10,422 bases of DNA from Ferruginibacter sp. (GTDB lineage: Bacteria > Bacteroidota > Bacteroidia > Chitinophagales > Chitinophagaceae): NCBI GenBank assembly GCA_030831725.1, contig JAURKN010000182.1:1-10422 (forward strand), given 5' to 3'. The notes beneath the pieces were generated by a model. The model was given only the letters and a program-made list of their open reading frames with translations. It was not told the DNA's origin and did not search any database. The position numbers were made by a program, and so were the translations under genes. Position 1 is the first letter of the stretch; every line of letters starts with the position of its first letter. Shown here piece by piece: positions 1 through 8,045 of the stretch.

Positions 1-355
1 ACGCCTGAAATTGCTGAATGATATCGTTCATCCTTTCACCATTTCCGATGCGACGGATTGGATGAAAAAACAATCAGCACCTTATGCCATCAAAGAAGAG
101 GCACTTATTTTTGAAAGCGGATCAGAAAAACATCTTGATAAAGTGATTGGAGTTTCCGCTCCTTTGGAATCAAGAGTCAAAAGGGTAATGCAACGTGATG
201 GCATATCCGAAATGGATGTTTTGAAAAAAATGAATTTGCAGATGGGTGAGGATGAAAAAATGAAGCGATGCGATTACATCATACGTAACGATGAAACAGA
301 AATGGTCATACCCCAGGTTCTTAAGTTACACGAGTTGTTATTGTCTTTAACCTAA
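1..355 (+). CDS. coaE: Dephospho-CoA kinase, C-terminal part (5' end outside window)
   Basis: CoaE phosphorylates the 3'-hydroxyl of the ribose of dephospho-CoA with ATP, the last step of CoA synthesis, in the cytosol. The open frame enters from the left edge (reading from base 2) and ends with TAA at 353-355, giving about 117 C-terminal residues of a protein normally near 200. The P-loop half is therefore missing from view. Visible family features are LLNDIVHP, the APYAIKEEALIFESG segment (the Bacteroidota form of the conserved 'P-LLFE' substrate-binding region), DKVIGVSAP, the RVKRVMQRD lid helix, and the closing QMGEDEKMKRCDYIIRND block, which matches the family's 'Q-K-AD-I-N' ending. The TTG at 11 is an internal leucine, not a start. 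The gene converges on the aminotransferase with 5 bases between stop codons and no terminator hairpin in the gap. Confidence 0.9.
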   Translation, partial: RLKLLNDIVHPFTISDATDWMKKQSAPYAIKEEALIFESGSEKHLDKVIGVSAPLESRVKRVMQRDGISEMDVLKKMNLQMGEDEKMKRCDYIIRNDETEMVIPQVLKLHELLLSLT

Positions 356-360
356 GTTAT

Positions 361-1554
361 CTACACCAACACATGCAGAGCGTTTTTGATGCGCTGCAAT
401 CCTTTTTCGATATTTTCAATTTTGTTGGCGAAAGAGATTCTGATACAATCGGGTTCTCCGAATGCACTGCCCGTTACTGTTGACACATGTGCTTTGTTGA
501 GCAAATACATGCACAAATCATCTGCGTTATTTATCACATCGCCATCAGGTGTTTTTTTGCCAAAATAACTTTTGACAACCGGGAAAATATAAAAAGCGCC
601 ATCTGGCTCATGGCATACGATACCCGGAATTTCACCGATAGAATTCATGACCACTTTTTTGCGTTCTGAGAAAGCGTTTTTCATGCTTTCAGAAGGACTT
701 GTATCTCCCAACAAAGCGGCGATGGCAGCTCTTTGTGCGATTGAATTGGTGGCACTGGTGAATTGTCCCTGTAATTTTTCGCAAGCTTTGGCAATCGGAG
801 CTGGAGCTGCTATATACCCTACCCTCCAGCCTGTCATGGCATATCCTTTACTCAATCCATTAACCACTACTGTCTGATTTTTCACGGAATCAAACTGAGC
901 GATGCTCTTGTGCTTTCCAACGAAATTGATGAATTCGTATATCTCATCACTCATGATGCAAATGTCAGGATGCTTGGACAGCACATCACTCAAGCCCTTC
1001 AGTTCGGAGGCACTGTAAACTGCCCCGCTTGGATTGCATGGAGATGAGAACATGAACATTTTTGTCTTTGGACCAATATGACTCTCCAATTCGGCCGGTG
1101 TGATTTTAAAGCCATTTTCCATTTTGGTTTTTACCAAAACGGGAATGCCACCTGCCAGTTTTACCAAAGCGCCATAAGTTACCCAATATGGTGTGGGGAT
1201 GATCACCTCATCGCCCTGATCGACAACTGCCAACACAAGATTGGCTATGGATTGTTTCGCTCCTGTTGAAACCACAATCTGATCGGGAGTATAGGTAAGA
1301 TTGTTGTCTCTTTTGAGTTTTTCGCATACTGCCTCCCTGAGGTCAGCATATCCTGGAACAGGGGTATAATGGCTGTAATTATCATCAATAGCCTGCTTGG
1401 CTGCGGATTTGATGTGATCGGGTGTGTCGAAATCAGGTTCACCAAGGCTCAAATCCACTATATCAAGACCCTGCGCCCTAAGCTCTCTGCCCAATTTGGC
1501 CATCTTTAATGTTTCAGGTTCAGAAAACCGTTCAAGCAAGGATGATAATTTCAT
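361..1554 (-). CDS. Pyridoxal-phosphate aminotransferase, class I (aspartate/aromatic aminotransferase-like)
   Basis: This is a cytosolic fold-type I aminotransferase of 397 aa, the usual length for the AspB-like 1-gamma subgroup. In order it shows the substrate-side SLGEPDFDTP (36-45), STGAKQSI (96-103) for the PLP phosphate, YW at 123-124 stacking on the ring, NPSG (174-177) with Asn174, SDEIY (202-206) with Asp203 for the pyridine nitrogen and Tyr206, the Schiff-base lysine Lys236 in LSKGYAMTGWRVGY, and Arg372 in RISF, which binds the substrate alpha-carboxylate. All catalytic residues are present. Substrate choice cannot be read from sequence: aspartate/2-oxoglutarate is most likely in this subgroup, with aromatic or prephenate transamination as the alternative, so I give no symbol. 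The start ATG (1552-1554) lies about 12 nt below a predicted transcription start. It is divergent from secDF and convergent with coaE. Confidence 0.93.
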   Translation of the reverse strand: MKLSSLLERFSEPETLKMAKLGRELRAQGLDIVDLSLGEPDFDTPDHIKSAAKQAIDDNYSHYTPVPGYADLREAVCEKLKRDNNLTYTPDQIVVSTGAKQSIANLVLAVVDQGDEVIIPTPYWVTYGALVKLAGGIPVLVKTKMENGFKITPAELESHIGPKTKMFMFSSPCNPSGAVYSASELKGLSDVLSKHPDICIMSDEIYEFINFVGKHKSIAQFDSVKNQTVVVNGLSKGYAMTGWRVGYIAAPAPIAKACEKLQGQFTSATNSIAQRAAIAALLGDTSPSESMKNAFSERKKVVMNSIGEIPGIVCHEPDGAFYIFPVVKSYFGKKTPDGDVINNADDLCMYLLNKAHVSTVTGSAFGEPDCIRISFANKIENIEKGLQRIKNALHVLV

Positions 1555-1571
1555 ATTGATTGATTAAACGA

Positions 1572-1601
1572 CAAATCTAAGATTATTTTCTTCCCAAAAA
1601 A
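1572..1601 (-). promoter_or_regulatory. Predicted promoter of the aminotransferase gene
   Basis: On the - strand the sequence TAGATTTG (1572-1579) is a full match to the Bacteroidota -7 element TAnnTTTG. Upstream, TTTTTTG (1595-1601) could serve as a -33 element, but its spacing of 15 bases is shorter than the usual 19-21, so that half is weak. The start of transcription would fall near 1566-1568, leaving a leader of about 12 nt before the ATG. Confidence 0.5.
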
Positions 1602-1677
1602 GAATCCAATGAAGTCAAGTTATTCAGCATCACAGAATTGGAAATTGAGAAACCGAATAATTCATATGGCGTAACAC

Positions 1678-1707
1678 TTTGAAAAAAGGGTTTTTCCCCT
1701 ATCTTTG
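1678..1707 (+). promoter_or_regulatory. Predicted secDF promoter (TTTG-N18-TAnnTTTG)
   Basis: TTTG at 1678-1681 and TATCTTTG at 1700-1707 are separated by 18 bases, close to the known Bacteroidota -33/-7 arrangement. Counting from the -7 box, transcription should begin near 1711. That leaves an unusually long leader of about 125 nt before the secDF ATG at 1836. Confidence 0.7.
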
Positions 1708-1710
1708 CAC

Positions 1711-1835
1711 ACTTAAATCATAATTTACGACGTATTGTCGGTTCACTTGAACGGACATGATTGTGGTAATAAGGGTTATTATTCAATTAATTGACTTTTA
1801 TATCTCACTCATTAGTCCAAAAAAAACAAAGCAAC
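1711..1835 (+). promoter_or_regulatory. Long structured 5' leader of secDF
   Basis: The leader holds three consecutive symmetric elements. The first is a hairpin at 1736-1757 (TGTC-G-GTTC, loop ACTT, GAAC-G-GACA: 4+4 pairs around a G/G mismatch). The second is TAATAA-GGG-TTATTA (1767-1781). The third is the palindrome TCAATTAATTGA (1783-1794). No U-run follows any of them, so they do not look like a transcription attenuator. An ATG at 1757 opens a 57-codon frame that overlaps the secDF start. No known RNA family is recognised here. Confidence 0.4.
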
Positions 1836-4796
1836 ATGAAACTGAAAGGGTTAGTCTGGTTTTTCACCATTGCCTTGATTGTCATTTCCCTATGGGAACT
1901 CTCCTACACATGGGCTGTTCGCAGCTATGAAAAAGATGTGAAGGCTCAGGCAGAAAAAATCATCAAAAAGCAGTCTGCAGGAATGTCTGCCGATGATGTA
2001 CAGGCCATGATCAAAATCAAAACCCAAAGAATCCTTGACAGCACAAAAGACAAGGAAATTTATTTGGGAACCACTTATCAGAAATGTAAAGAAAACGAAC
2101 TGAATCTTGGTTTGGATCTACAAGGTGGTATGAGTGTTACCATGGACGTAAGCTTGGAAGGAATGATCCGTTCATTGAGCAATAACCCCAAAGATCCTGC
2201 ACTGAACAATGCGCTGAAAACAGCAACAGCTCAGAAAATAAACAGCGAATCAGACTATATCACCCTTTTTAGCGAAGCTTATATCAAAGCGAACGGACAA
2301 GGCAAATTGTCTTCTGTTTTTGCAGGGCCAGGAAAAGAAGTAAAAATCAGTGATAATGACAATGCGGTGATCGCCAAAATTCAGACGATCGCAAAAGGAG
2401 CAATCAATCAAACCTACAAGATTCTGGTTAAGCGTATCGATAAATTCGGAGTCGCTCAACCTAATATCAATCTGGATGAAAACAAAGGTGTAATCAACGT
2501 TGAACTTGCCGGGGTGAATGATCCGGAGCGTGTTCGTAAGTTCCTTCAGTCTTCCGCCAATCTGCAATTCTGGGAAGTATATCAGATAGATGAACTTGCA
2601 AGTTCACTGAAAGTTGCTGATGACAATTTGAAAAATTACCTCAATGGCATAAGTGCCGGAGACAGCAGCAAGCTTAACGACACTGCCCTTGCCTCAAAAA
2701 ATCAAAATCCTTTCTTCCGTGTCATCAACCCGATTGATGTGCAGACAGATAAGAACGGCAAGAAATTCTTCTCTCCGAACATTGGTGTTGTAGCGCTTCA
2801 GGATACTGCGACTTTCTTCAGCTATATCAACAACGATGTGGTGAAAAATGCACTACCTGCCAACGTTAAATTCCTATTTGGTATAGAAGAGAAAAGCACG
2901 AAGGGAAACCAACGCTATTTCCCTTTATATGCCATCAAAACAACTCCAGGTACTGAAAAAGCCCCATTGGAAGGTGATGGTGTTGAAGAAGCAAGACAAG
3001 ATTATGATGAATTGGGTAAGCCTGCCATCAAGATGGTCATGACCAATGCCGGAGCTAAAATCTGGGCTAGAATGACTGGAAAGAATGTTGGACGTCCGAT
3101 TGCCATTGCTTTGGATAATATAGTATACAGCGCTCCTAACGTTAATGGTGCCATCGAAGGTGGAAACTCTGAAATCTCCGGTAAATTCACCGTGGAAGAG
3201 GCTCAAGATCTTGCAAACATTCTTAAGTCTGGAAAACTTGACGCTCCTGCAAAAATTGTAGCAGAACAAGTTGTAGGACCTACACTCGGTAAAGAAGCCG
3301 TTAATGGTGGAATGATGGCATTTTTAATCGCCTTCGTTGTTATTTTCGGATTGATGCTCGTCTATTACAACACTGGTGGATGGGTTGCCAACATAGCACT
3401 TATCTTCAACCTGTTGTTCACCATAGGCGTACTTACAGCACTTGGATTTACCCTTACAGCTGCGGGTATCGCGGGCTTGGTACTTACCATCGGTATGGCC
3501 GTGGATACGAACGTAATCATTTTTGAAAGAATCAAAGAAGAGCTTTCAAAAGGGAAAAGCTACGAACAGTCTGCAAACGACGGTTACAAAAGATCACTCG
3601 CACCGGTTATAGATGCCCACATCACACAGTTGCTGACTGCATCTATTCTGGCTTATTTCGGACTCGGTCCTGTTTTGGGATTTGCCACAACACAGATCAT
3701 CGGACTTATCCTCTCTTTGTTCTGCGGAATCCTTTTCTCAAGATTGATTACCGAATTCTGGACCAATAAAAACCGTCACTTCAACTATTTCACAGGATTC
3801 TCAAGACGCTTGTTCAAAAATGCGAATTTCAAATTCATCGAATATCGCAAAGTAGCGTATGTGATCTCTTCTATCGTATTGCTTGCAGGTATCGCCTCTT
3901 TCTTCGTAGGATTCCACCAAGGTGTCGAATTCAAAGGAGGAAGAAGTTACACCATCGCATTCGACCAAAAAATCGAATCAAACGATCAACTCAGAGATGC
4001 ATTGAAAAATTCATTGGACGGAGACAACATCACATTGAAAACCGTTGGTGAAAATGGCAAACTCCTCAACATCACAACTTCATACCTGAAAGGTGTTGAA
4101 AATGCGGACAGTGCTGTTCAATCCAGAATCATGATGGGATTGAAGAACAACCTACCTGCTGACATCACTTATGCCAAATTCGTAAGCGATCATATCCAGA
4201 GTTCAACCACTGTTCAGCCAAGTATCTCAGACGACTTGAAGCGTGGAGCGGTTAAAGCAACTTTGTTCGCAATCTTGATCATCTTCCTTTACATCAACTT
4301 CCGATTCCGCGACTGGAGATATTCTTTGGGAACCGTACTTACTTTGCTGCATGACGTATTCATCACGCTTGCCGTATTCGCCTTCTTCAAAGACATCGTA
4401 CCATTCCCATTGGAAATCGACCAGCACTTCATCGCTGCAATCCTGACCGTTATCGGATTCTCGATGAATGATACGGTAATCGTATTTGATCGTATCCGTG
4501 AATACAGCAGAGATATGAAAGGAGAATCAAAAACAACCATCATCAACAAAGCCATCAACGACACATTGAGCAGAACGGTAATGACCTCACTTACGGTATT
4601 TTTAACCATTCTGATTCTGTTTATTTTTGGAGGTGAAGTAACCAGAGGATTCGCCTTCGCCATGTTGGTGGGTGTGATCACCGGTACATATTCATCCATC
4701 TTCGTAGGAGCTCCGGTTCTTGTAGACGTTGCAAAAGACAAACCTTTGGGCGCAGCTAAAGAAGAGAGAGTGAAAGAAAAAGCACCTGAATTATAA
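1836..4796 (+). CDS. secDF: Fused protein translocase subunit SecDF
   Basis: SecDF is an inner-membrane RND-type accessory of the SecYEG translocon that uses the proton gradient to pull proteins out on the far side. This is the fused single-chain form normal for Bacteroidota, 986 aa from ATG 1836. A first membrane helix (about 6-27) follows MKLKG. The SecD signature LGLDLQGG lies at 91-98, followed by a large periplasmic P1 domain. The SecD membrane domain begins after VGPTLGKEAV and contains GMAVDTNVIIFERI (553 onward, with the conserved Asp557). The SecF half starts with GVEFKGG (696-702) and carries GFSMNDTVIVFDRIRE (874-889) with Asp879. Twelve membrane segments are expected, and the tail is charged. 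The frame is open 15 codons further up to a TTG at 1791, but MKLKGLVWFF is the usual family start and is preceded by an A-rich tract. Confidence 0.96.
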   Translation: MKLKGLVWFFTIALIVISLWELSYTWAVRSYEKDVKAQAEKIIKKQSAGMSADDVQAMIKIKTQRILDSTKDKEIYLGTTYQKCKENELNLGLDLQGGMSVTMDVSLEGMIRSLSNNPKDPALNNALKTATAQKINSESDYITLFSEAYIKANGQGKLSSVFAGPGKEVKISDNDNAVIAKIQTIAKGAINQTYKILVKRIDKFGVAQPNINLDENKGVINVELAGVNDPERVRKFLQSSANLQFWEVYQIDELASSLKVADDNLKNYLNGISAGDSSKLNDTALASKNQNPFFRVINPIDVQTDKNGKKFFSPNIGVVALQDTATFFSYINNDVVKNALPANVKFLFGIEEKSTKGNQRYFPLYAIKTTPGTEKAPLEGDGVEEARQDYDELGKPAIKMVMTNAGAKIWARMTGKNVGRPIAIALDNIVYSAPNVNGAIEGGNSEISGKFTVEEAQDLANILKSGKLDAPAKIVAEQVVGPTLGKEAVNGGMMAFLIAFVVIFGLMLVYYNTGGWVANIALIFNLLFTIGVLTALGFTLTAAGIAGLVLTIGMAVDTNVIIFERIKEELSKGKSYEQSANDGYKRSLAPVIDAHITQLLTASILAYFGLGPVLGFATTQIIGLILSLFCGILFSRLITEFWTNKNRHFNYFTGFSRRLFKNANFKFIEYRKVAYVISSIVLLAGIASFFVGFHQGVEFKGGRSYTIAFDQKIESNDQLRDALKNSLDGDNITLKTVGENGKLLNITTSYLKGVENADSAVQSRIMMGLKNNLPADITYAKFVSDHIQSSTTVQPSISDDLKRGAVKATLFAILIIFLYINFRFRDWRYSLGTVLTLLHDVFITLAVFAFFKDIVPFPLEIDQHFIAAILTVIGFSMNDTVIVFDRIREYSRDMKGESKTTIINKAINDTLSRTVMTSLTVFLTILILFIFGGEVTRGFAFAMLVGVITGTYSSIFVGAPVLVDVAKDKPLGAAKEERVKEKAPEL

Positions 4797-4820
4797 TTGT
4801 ATCAACTGGAATAATACAAA

Positions 4821-4850
4821 AAAGCGTCTCAAATTTGAGACGCTTTTTTT
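4821..4850. terminator. Bidirectional intrinsic terminator between secDF and der
   Basis: GCGTCTC (4824-4830), AAATTT, GAGACGC (4837-4843) form a perfect hairpin, whose centre can also pair to give a 10+10 palindrome. It is flanked by an A-run on the left and seven Ts on the right. It ends secDF transcripts on the + strand. Because the left flank is T-rich on the other strand, it should also stop the era-der transcript arriving from the right. Confidence 0.9.
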
Positions 4851-4910
4851 ACGCTCATATGAAAATGTAAAAGTGGCGCATTACTCTGGGATTAGGCTTT
4901 TACTTGTACA

Positions 4911-4987
4911 CAAACATCAAACAACAAACACCAAACATCAAACAACAAACATCAAACAACAAACAACAAACACTAAACACCAAACAC
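4911..4987. repeat. Heptamer tandem array, 11 x CAAACAN
   Basis: Eleven back-to-back 7-base units without gaps: the first six bases are CAAACA in ten units and TAAACA in one (4974-4980). The seventh base varies among T, A and C in the order T,A,C,T,A,T,A,A,C,C,C. The array ends four bases before the der stop codon (4992), so on the der strand it is a run of TTTG-containing heptamers in the 3' untranslated region, ahead of the shared terminator. Since 7 is not a multiple of 3 and the short + strand frame crossing it has no other support, it is not coding. There are no spacers, so it is not CRISPR. Confidence 0.9.
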
Positions 4988-4991
4988 CAAA

Positions 4992-6305
4992 TTATTTCTT
5001 TCTAAAGAACACCCTTACCGGCACACCTCTGAAATTGAAATTTTCACGCAATTTGTTTTCCAGATAATTTCTGTAAGGGGTTTTTACATCATCCGGGTAG
5101 TTGCAAAAAAAGGCGAAACTCGGAGTATGGGTAGGAAGCTGGGTTACGAATTTGATCTTTATCGCATTGCCTCTCACAACGGGAGGATGGTATTGCTCAA
5201 TGGCTTTTAACATCACATCATTCAACTTCGATGTCGGTACTTTCCTGAATTTATTTTCGAAAACACTGATGGCTTCCTCAATGCCTTTGAAAATCCTTTG
5301 TTTTTCAATGACTGAAATGAAAAGAATGGGAACATCATTGAATGGAGCCAGACGTTTTCTGAGTTCCGCCTCATAATCTCGAGCGGTATTGGTTTCTTTT
5401 TCTATCAAATCCCATTTATTAACGAGCACCACTATACCCTTCCCTTTACTTACAGCAAGTGAATAGATGGCTAAATCCTGAGCCGTAATTCCTTTCTCCG
5501 CATCCAGAAGCAACATACAAACATCCGCTTCGTCAATGGCCTTGATGGCACGGATCACAGAGTAAAATTCAAGATCTTCATGCACTTTAGATTTTCTTCG
5601 AATGCCCGCAGTATCGATCAGAATAAATTCTTTATTGAACTGGTTATAATGGGTATGAATCGTATCTCTTGTGGTTCCAGCGATTTCACTTACTATCGTT
5701 CGCTCCTGTCCGACCAATGCGTTAAGCAGAGATGATTTTCCGACATTAGGCTGGCCGATGATGGCAAATTTGGGTATACCTTCAGGAAAAGGGGCGCTAT
5801 GCTCGTCATCGCCCGGAATATGAATGATGGCTTCATCCAGCAGTTCCCCTGTTCCGCTTCCACTATTGGATGAGATGAAAAAAATATGCTCGAATCCCAA
5901 ACTGTAAAACTCACTTGCTTCGAGGAGCCTCGCATGATTGTCTACTTTATTCACGGCCAATAACACCGGCTTTTGCGACCTTCGAAGCAGATCTGCCATG
6001 GATTCATCCAAATTGGTTATCCCTGTAGAAGCGTCAACCATGAAAATGATCAGGTTCGCCTCCGTGATTGCAATGTTCACCTGCTTGGCTATTTCGCGCT
6101 CGAACACATCCTCACTCTGTGGAACAAAACCACCTGTATCAATGATGTTGAAGGTCTTGCCCGCCCACTCTGCCACTCCATATTGACGATCACGCGTGAC
6201 ACCGCTCACATTGTCGACAATGGCTTTCCTTTGCTCTAGCATTCGATTGAAAAAAGTACTTTTCCCAACATTGGGCCTTCCTGTAATTGCGATTGTAAAA
6301 CTCAT
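4992..6305 (-). CDS. der: Ribosome biogenesis GTPase Der (EngA)
   Basis: Der is an essential GTPase with two G domains in tandem that acts in the late assembly of the 50S subunit. The 437-aa length is typical. G domain 1 shows GRPNVGKS (9-16), the switch SGVTRDR, DTGG (56-59) and NKVD (119-122). G domain 2 shows GQPNVGKS (184-191), AGTTRDTI, DTAG (231-234) and NKWD (296-299). A KH-like C-terminal domain covers about 355-437 and ends in the basic RVFFRKK. The second G5 loop reads FISVIEKQR where SA followed by T-x-QR is usual, a mild variation. era lies 71 bases upstream on the same strand with no convincing promoter in between, so the two are probably one transcript. Transcription would end at the shared terminator at 4821-4850. 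Confidence 0.96.
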   Translation of the reverse strand: MSFTIAITGRPNVGKSTFFNRMLEQRKAIVDNVSGVTRDRQYGVAEWAGKTFNIIDTGGFVPQSEDVFEREIAKQVNIAITEANLIIFMVDASTGITNLDESMADLLRRSQKPVLLAVNKVDNHARLLEASEFYSLGFEHIFFISSNSGSGTGELLDEAIIHIPGDDEHSAPFPEGIPKFAIIGQPNVGKSSLLNALVGQERTIVSEIAGTTRDTIHTHYNQFNKEFILIDTAGIRRKSKVHEDLEFYSVIRAIKAIDEADVCMLLLDAEKGITAQDLAIYSLAVSKGKGIVVLVNKWDLIEKETNTARDYEAELRKRLAPFNDVPILFISVIEKQRIFKGIEEAISVFENKFRKVPTSKLNDVMLKAIEQYHPPVVRGNAIKIKFVTQLPTHTPSFAFFCNYPDDVKTPYRNYLENKLRENFNFRGVPVRVFFRKK

Positions 6306-6376
6306 TATGATTTACTGTTAATGATTCAATTGGGTTTGATGCGCCTGTCACTAAAACAAGAGCTTTTTGACTTCTT

Positions 6377-7246
6377 TCAATATCCGTATTCTTTTAAAAA
6401 TATGTCATTATCTCTCCACTTGGGCCTGAATTTGACAAACAATTCAAGAAAAACCTTGTTACCCAAAAAAGATTCTATGTCTTTTCTTGCCAAAGTTCCG
6501 AGTTTTTTAATCATACTTCCTTTATCTCCTATAATGATTCCTTTTTGTGATTCACGTTGTACGATGATGTCGGCGGTTATTTTGATCAGCGTAGTTTTCT
6601 CTTTGAACTCTCTGATCAGGACCGTGCTGTGATATGGAAGCTCCTCGTGGTACAATTCAAATATCTTTTCACGTATCAGTTCACTTACAAAAAACTTGGT
6701 AGGAAGATCACTGAGATCGTCTGTGTCGAAATAAGGCATGCCCTCCGTAAGATATTCATCAATCATCCCAAGCAAATCGGCTGTGCCTTTCTTGTTCAAT
6801 GCGGAAATCTCAACTGTTTTTTTGCAATATGGCTTTTCGGCAAAAAACGCATGAATCTCCTTTCTTTTTTCTGATGAAGAAACGAGGTCTGCTTTGTTGA
6901 GAATGACAACACAAGGAACTTTGAGCTTTAGAGACTGAAAAATGGCGTCTGACTCTTGTGGATCCTCATGCATATCATGCATCAGCAAGGCCAAATCTGC
7001 ATCTTCCAGACTGCTTTTTACCGCCTGCATCATTTTTTCATGCAACTTGTACTGAGGCTGAATGATACCTGGAGTGTCTGAAAATATGATCTGCCTGTTT
7101 TCGTCATTATAGATGGCTTTAATCCGATGACGGGTGGTTTGTACCTTATGGGAAACGATTGCCATTTTTTCGCCCATGAGCGCGTTAAGCAACGTACTTT
7201 TCCCGGCATTGGGTTTCCCGAAGATGTTTACAAAACCAACTTTCAT
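6377..7246 (-). CDS. era: GTPase Era
   Basis: Era binds the 3' end of 16S rRNA and assists maturation of the 30S subunit at the cytosol/membrane interface. The protein is 289 aa, normal for the family. The G domain carries GKPNAGKS (10-17), QTTRHR (36-41), DTPG (57-60), NKAD (117-120) and SAL (148-150). The linker FFVSELIREKIF (185-196) is diagnostic of Era. The type II KH domain contains GIIIGDKGSMIKKLG (236-250), whose GxxG loop binds RNA. The start ATG (7244-7246) gives MKVGFVNIFGKPN, the expected N-terminus with no extra residues. It is the first gene of the era-der pair. Its own promoter should lie in 7247-7345, but I see only imperfect -7 matches there. Confidence 0.96.
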   Translation of the reverse strand: MKVGFVNIFGKPNAGKSTLLNALMGEKMAIVSHKVQTTRHRIKAIYNDENRQIIFSDTPGIIQPQYKLHEKMMQAVKSSLEDADLALLMHDMHEDPQESDAIFQSLKLKVPCVVILNKADLVSSSEKRKEIHAFFAEKPYCKKTVEISALNKKGTADLLGMIDEYLTEGMPYFDTDDLSDLPTKFFVSELIREKIFELYHEELPYHSTVLIREFKEKTTLIKITADIIVQRESQKGIIIGDKGSMIKKLGTLARKDIESFLGNKVFLELFVKFRPKWRDNDIFLKEYGY

Positions 7247-7345
7247 ATGTTGATAAAATACTAAATGGTTGAATCAAAGAATGCCTGCGAAAAATTCTTT
7301 ATTATTTATTAAAACAGAGCCTGAACAATCAATTGATGTGTAGGC

Positions 7346-7375
7346 AAAAAAAAGCCGAACACGATTCTGTTCGGC
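7346..7375 (-). terminator. Intrinsic terminator of the lipoprotein gene
   Basis: Read on the - strand, GCCGAACA (7375-7368), a 6-base loop and TGTTCGGC (7361-7354) form an 8-bp perfect stem followed directly by eight Ts (7353-7346). It lies 22 bases past the lipoprotein stop codon and separates that gene from era. There is no U-run on the + strand, so it works one way. Confidence 0.9.
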
Positions 7376-7397
7376 AAAGTTATCCTTAATTGTTGGA

Positions 7398-7817
7398 TTA
7401 TTGCTTAATCAATCTTATTGCAGTCGATTCTCCTATGGTCGGGTCGGATTGATTGATGGTCATTTCTGTGCAAGAAAAGTTACTGATTGTATATGCATCT
7501 CCATCTAATGAAAACACGCTACCAACAAGTGACCAGCTACCATTGTCACTGTTTGCTGGATTGCAAGATGTAACACCTTCAGCTTGCGTCCATGTGCCAT
7601 TAGCAAGAAATGAAATGATGTCATCTTTTTCACAAGGGTCCATTAGTGTTACTTGGTCTACCGCAGGCGTTTGTGCATCTGCTTTGTACAAAATGGATGC
7701 GATTTTGTAATTACCAACGATTGAGGTTGAGCTTAATGTGCATGTTTCATTGTCTTTTTTACAACCTGTGGACAGTAGTGTAATGATTGAAATTGAAATG
7801 AATGCAAGTTTTTTCAT
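7398..7817 (-). CDS. Small lipoprotein with lipocalin-like domain
   Basis: This is a 139-aa secreted lipoprotein of unknown role. It begins with a short basic n-region (MKK), a hydrophobic core, and the lipobox LSTGC with the lipidated Cys19, followed by KKDNE. The mature part resembles the lipocalin-like family common in Bacteroidota: SIVGNYKI at the start, CEKDD followed by an FLANGTW strand, a second cysteine in TSCNP, then GSWSLVGSVFSLDG and the closing strand STAIRLIKQ. Four cysteines in the mature domain (in ETCTL, DPCEKDD, TSCNP and FSCTE) may form disulfides, consistent with a location outside the cytoplasm. It is a single-gene unit with a clear terminator. The family assignment rests on pattern resemblance; no ligand or partner can be inferred. 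Confidence 0.8.
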   Translation of the reverse strand: MKKLAFISISIITLLSTGCKKDNETCTLSSTSIVGNYKIASILYKADAQTPAVDQVTLMDPCEKDDIISFLANGTWTQAEGVTSCNPANSDNGSWSLVGSVFSLDGDAYTISNFSCTEMTINQSDPTIGESTAIRLIKQ

Positions 7818-7838
7818 TTTTTGTGTTTTTATTTGAGG

Positions 7839-7846
7839 TAAAGTTA
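7839..7846 (-). promoter_or_regulatory. Possible -7 element of the lipoprotein gene
   Basis: TAACTTTA on the - strand differs from TAnnTTTG at its last base. It would start transcription near 7835, about 18 nt before the ATG, and the leader is A-rich as usual for this phylum. Only a T-run sits where the -33 element should be, so this is tentative. Confidence 0.3.
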
Positions 7847-7908
7847 ATGTGACAAACTTTAAAAAAGTATCTATTTAGGTCTAGATTTTATTGTATGTTT
7901 TGACGCAT

Positions 7909-7933
7909 AAAAAAAAGACCTCGAAAGGTCTTT
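7909..7933 (-). terminator. Intrinsic terminator of the tRNA-Met gene
   Basis: On the - strand AAAGACCT (7933-7926), the tetraloop TTCG and AGGTCTTT (7921-7914) form an 8-bp stem that runs into further Ts, down to 7909. It begins 4 bases past the tRNA discriminator base, so the primary transcript has a very short 3' trailer. Confidence 0.9.
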
Positions 7934-7937
7934 CTAG

Positions 7938-8009
<72 letters not shown>

Positions 8010-8012
8010 CTG

Positions 8013-8045
8013 CAAAGCTACGTGAATTCCTTCTTGTTTCCAAAA
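8013..8045 (-). promoter_or_regulatory. Promoter of the tRNA-Met gene
   Basis: On the - strand TTTTG (8045-8041), 20 bases, then TAGCTTTG (8020-8013) make a full match to the -33/-7 pattern. The -7 box ends only 3 bases before the first base of the tRNA (8009), so transcription should start at, or within a base or two of, the mature 5' end. Confidence 0.8.

Noticed and set aside
1791..1835. TTG start 15 codons upstream of secDF
   Set aside because: The family starts at MKLKG followed by the first membrane helix; the extra residues do not resemble SecD.
4289..4741. 150-codon - strand frame inside secDF
   Set aside because: It is antisense to the conserved SecF membrane domain and reads as a low-similarity mirror of it; no promoter.
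4911..4987. CRISPR array
   Set aside because: Units are 7 bases long and contiguous, with no spacers and no cas genes.
4873..5067. 64-codon + strand frame across the heptamer array
   Set aside because: Its middle is repeat-derived (mostly T, N, H, Q and K), its end is antisense to der, and no start signal is seen.
6306..6376. Separate promoter for der
   Set aside because: No TAnnTTTG match on the - strand in the 71-base gap; co-transcription with era is simpler.
7247..7345. Promoter for era
   Set aside because: Several TTTG-like stretches occur on the - strand, but none combines an acceptable -7 box with a -33 element, so I did not list one.
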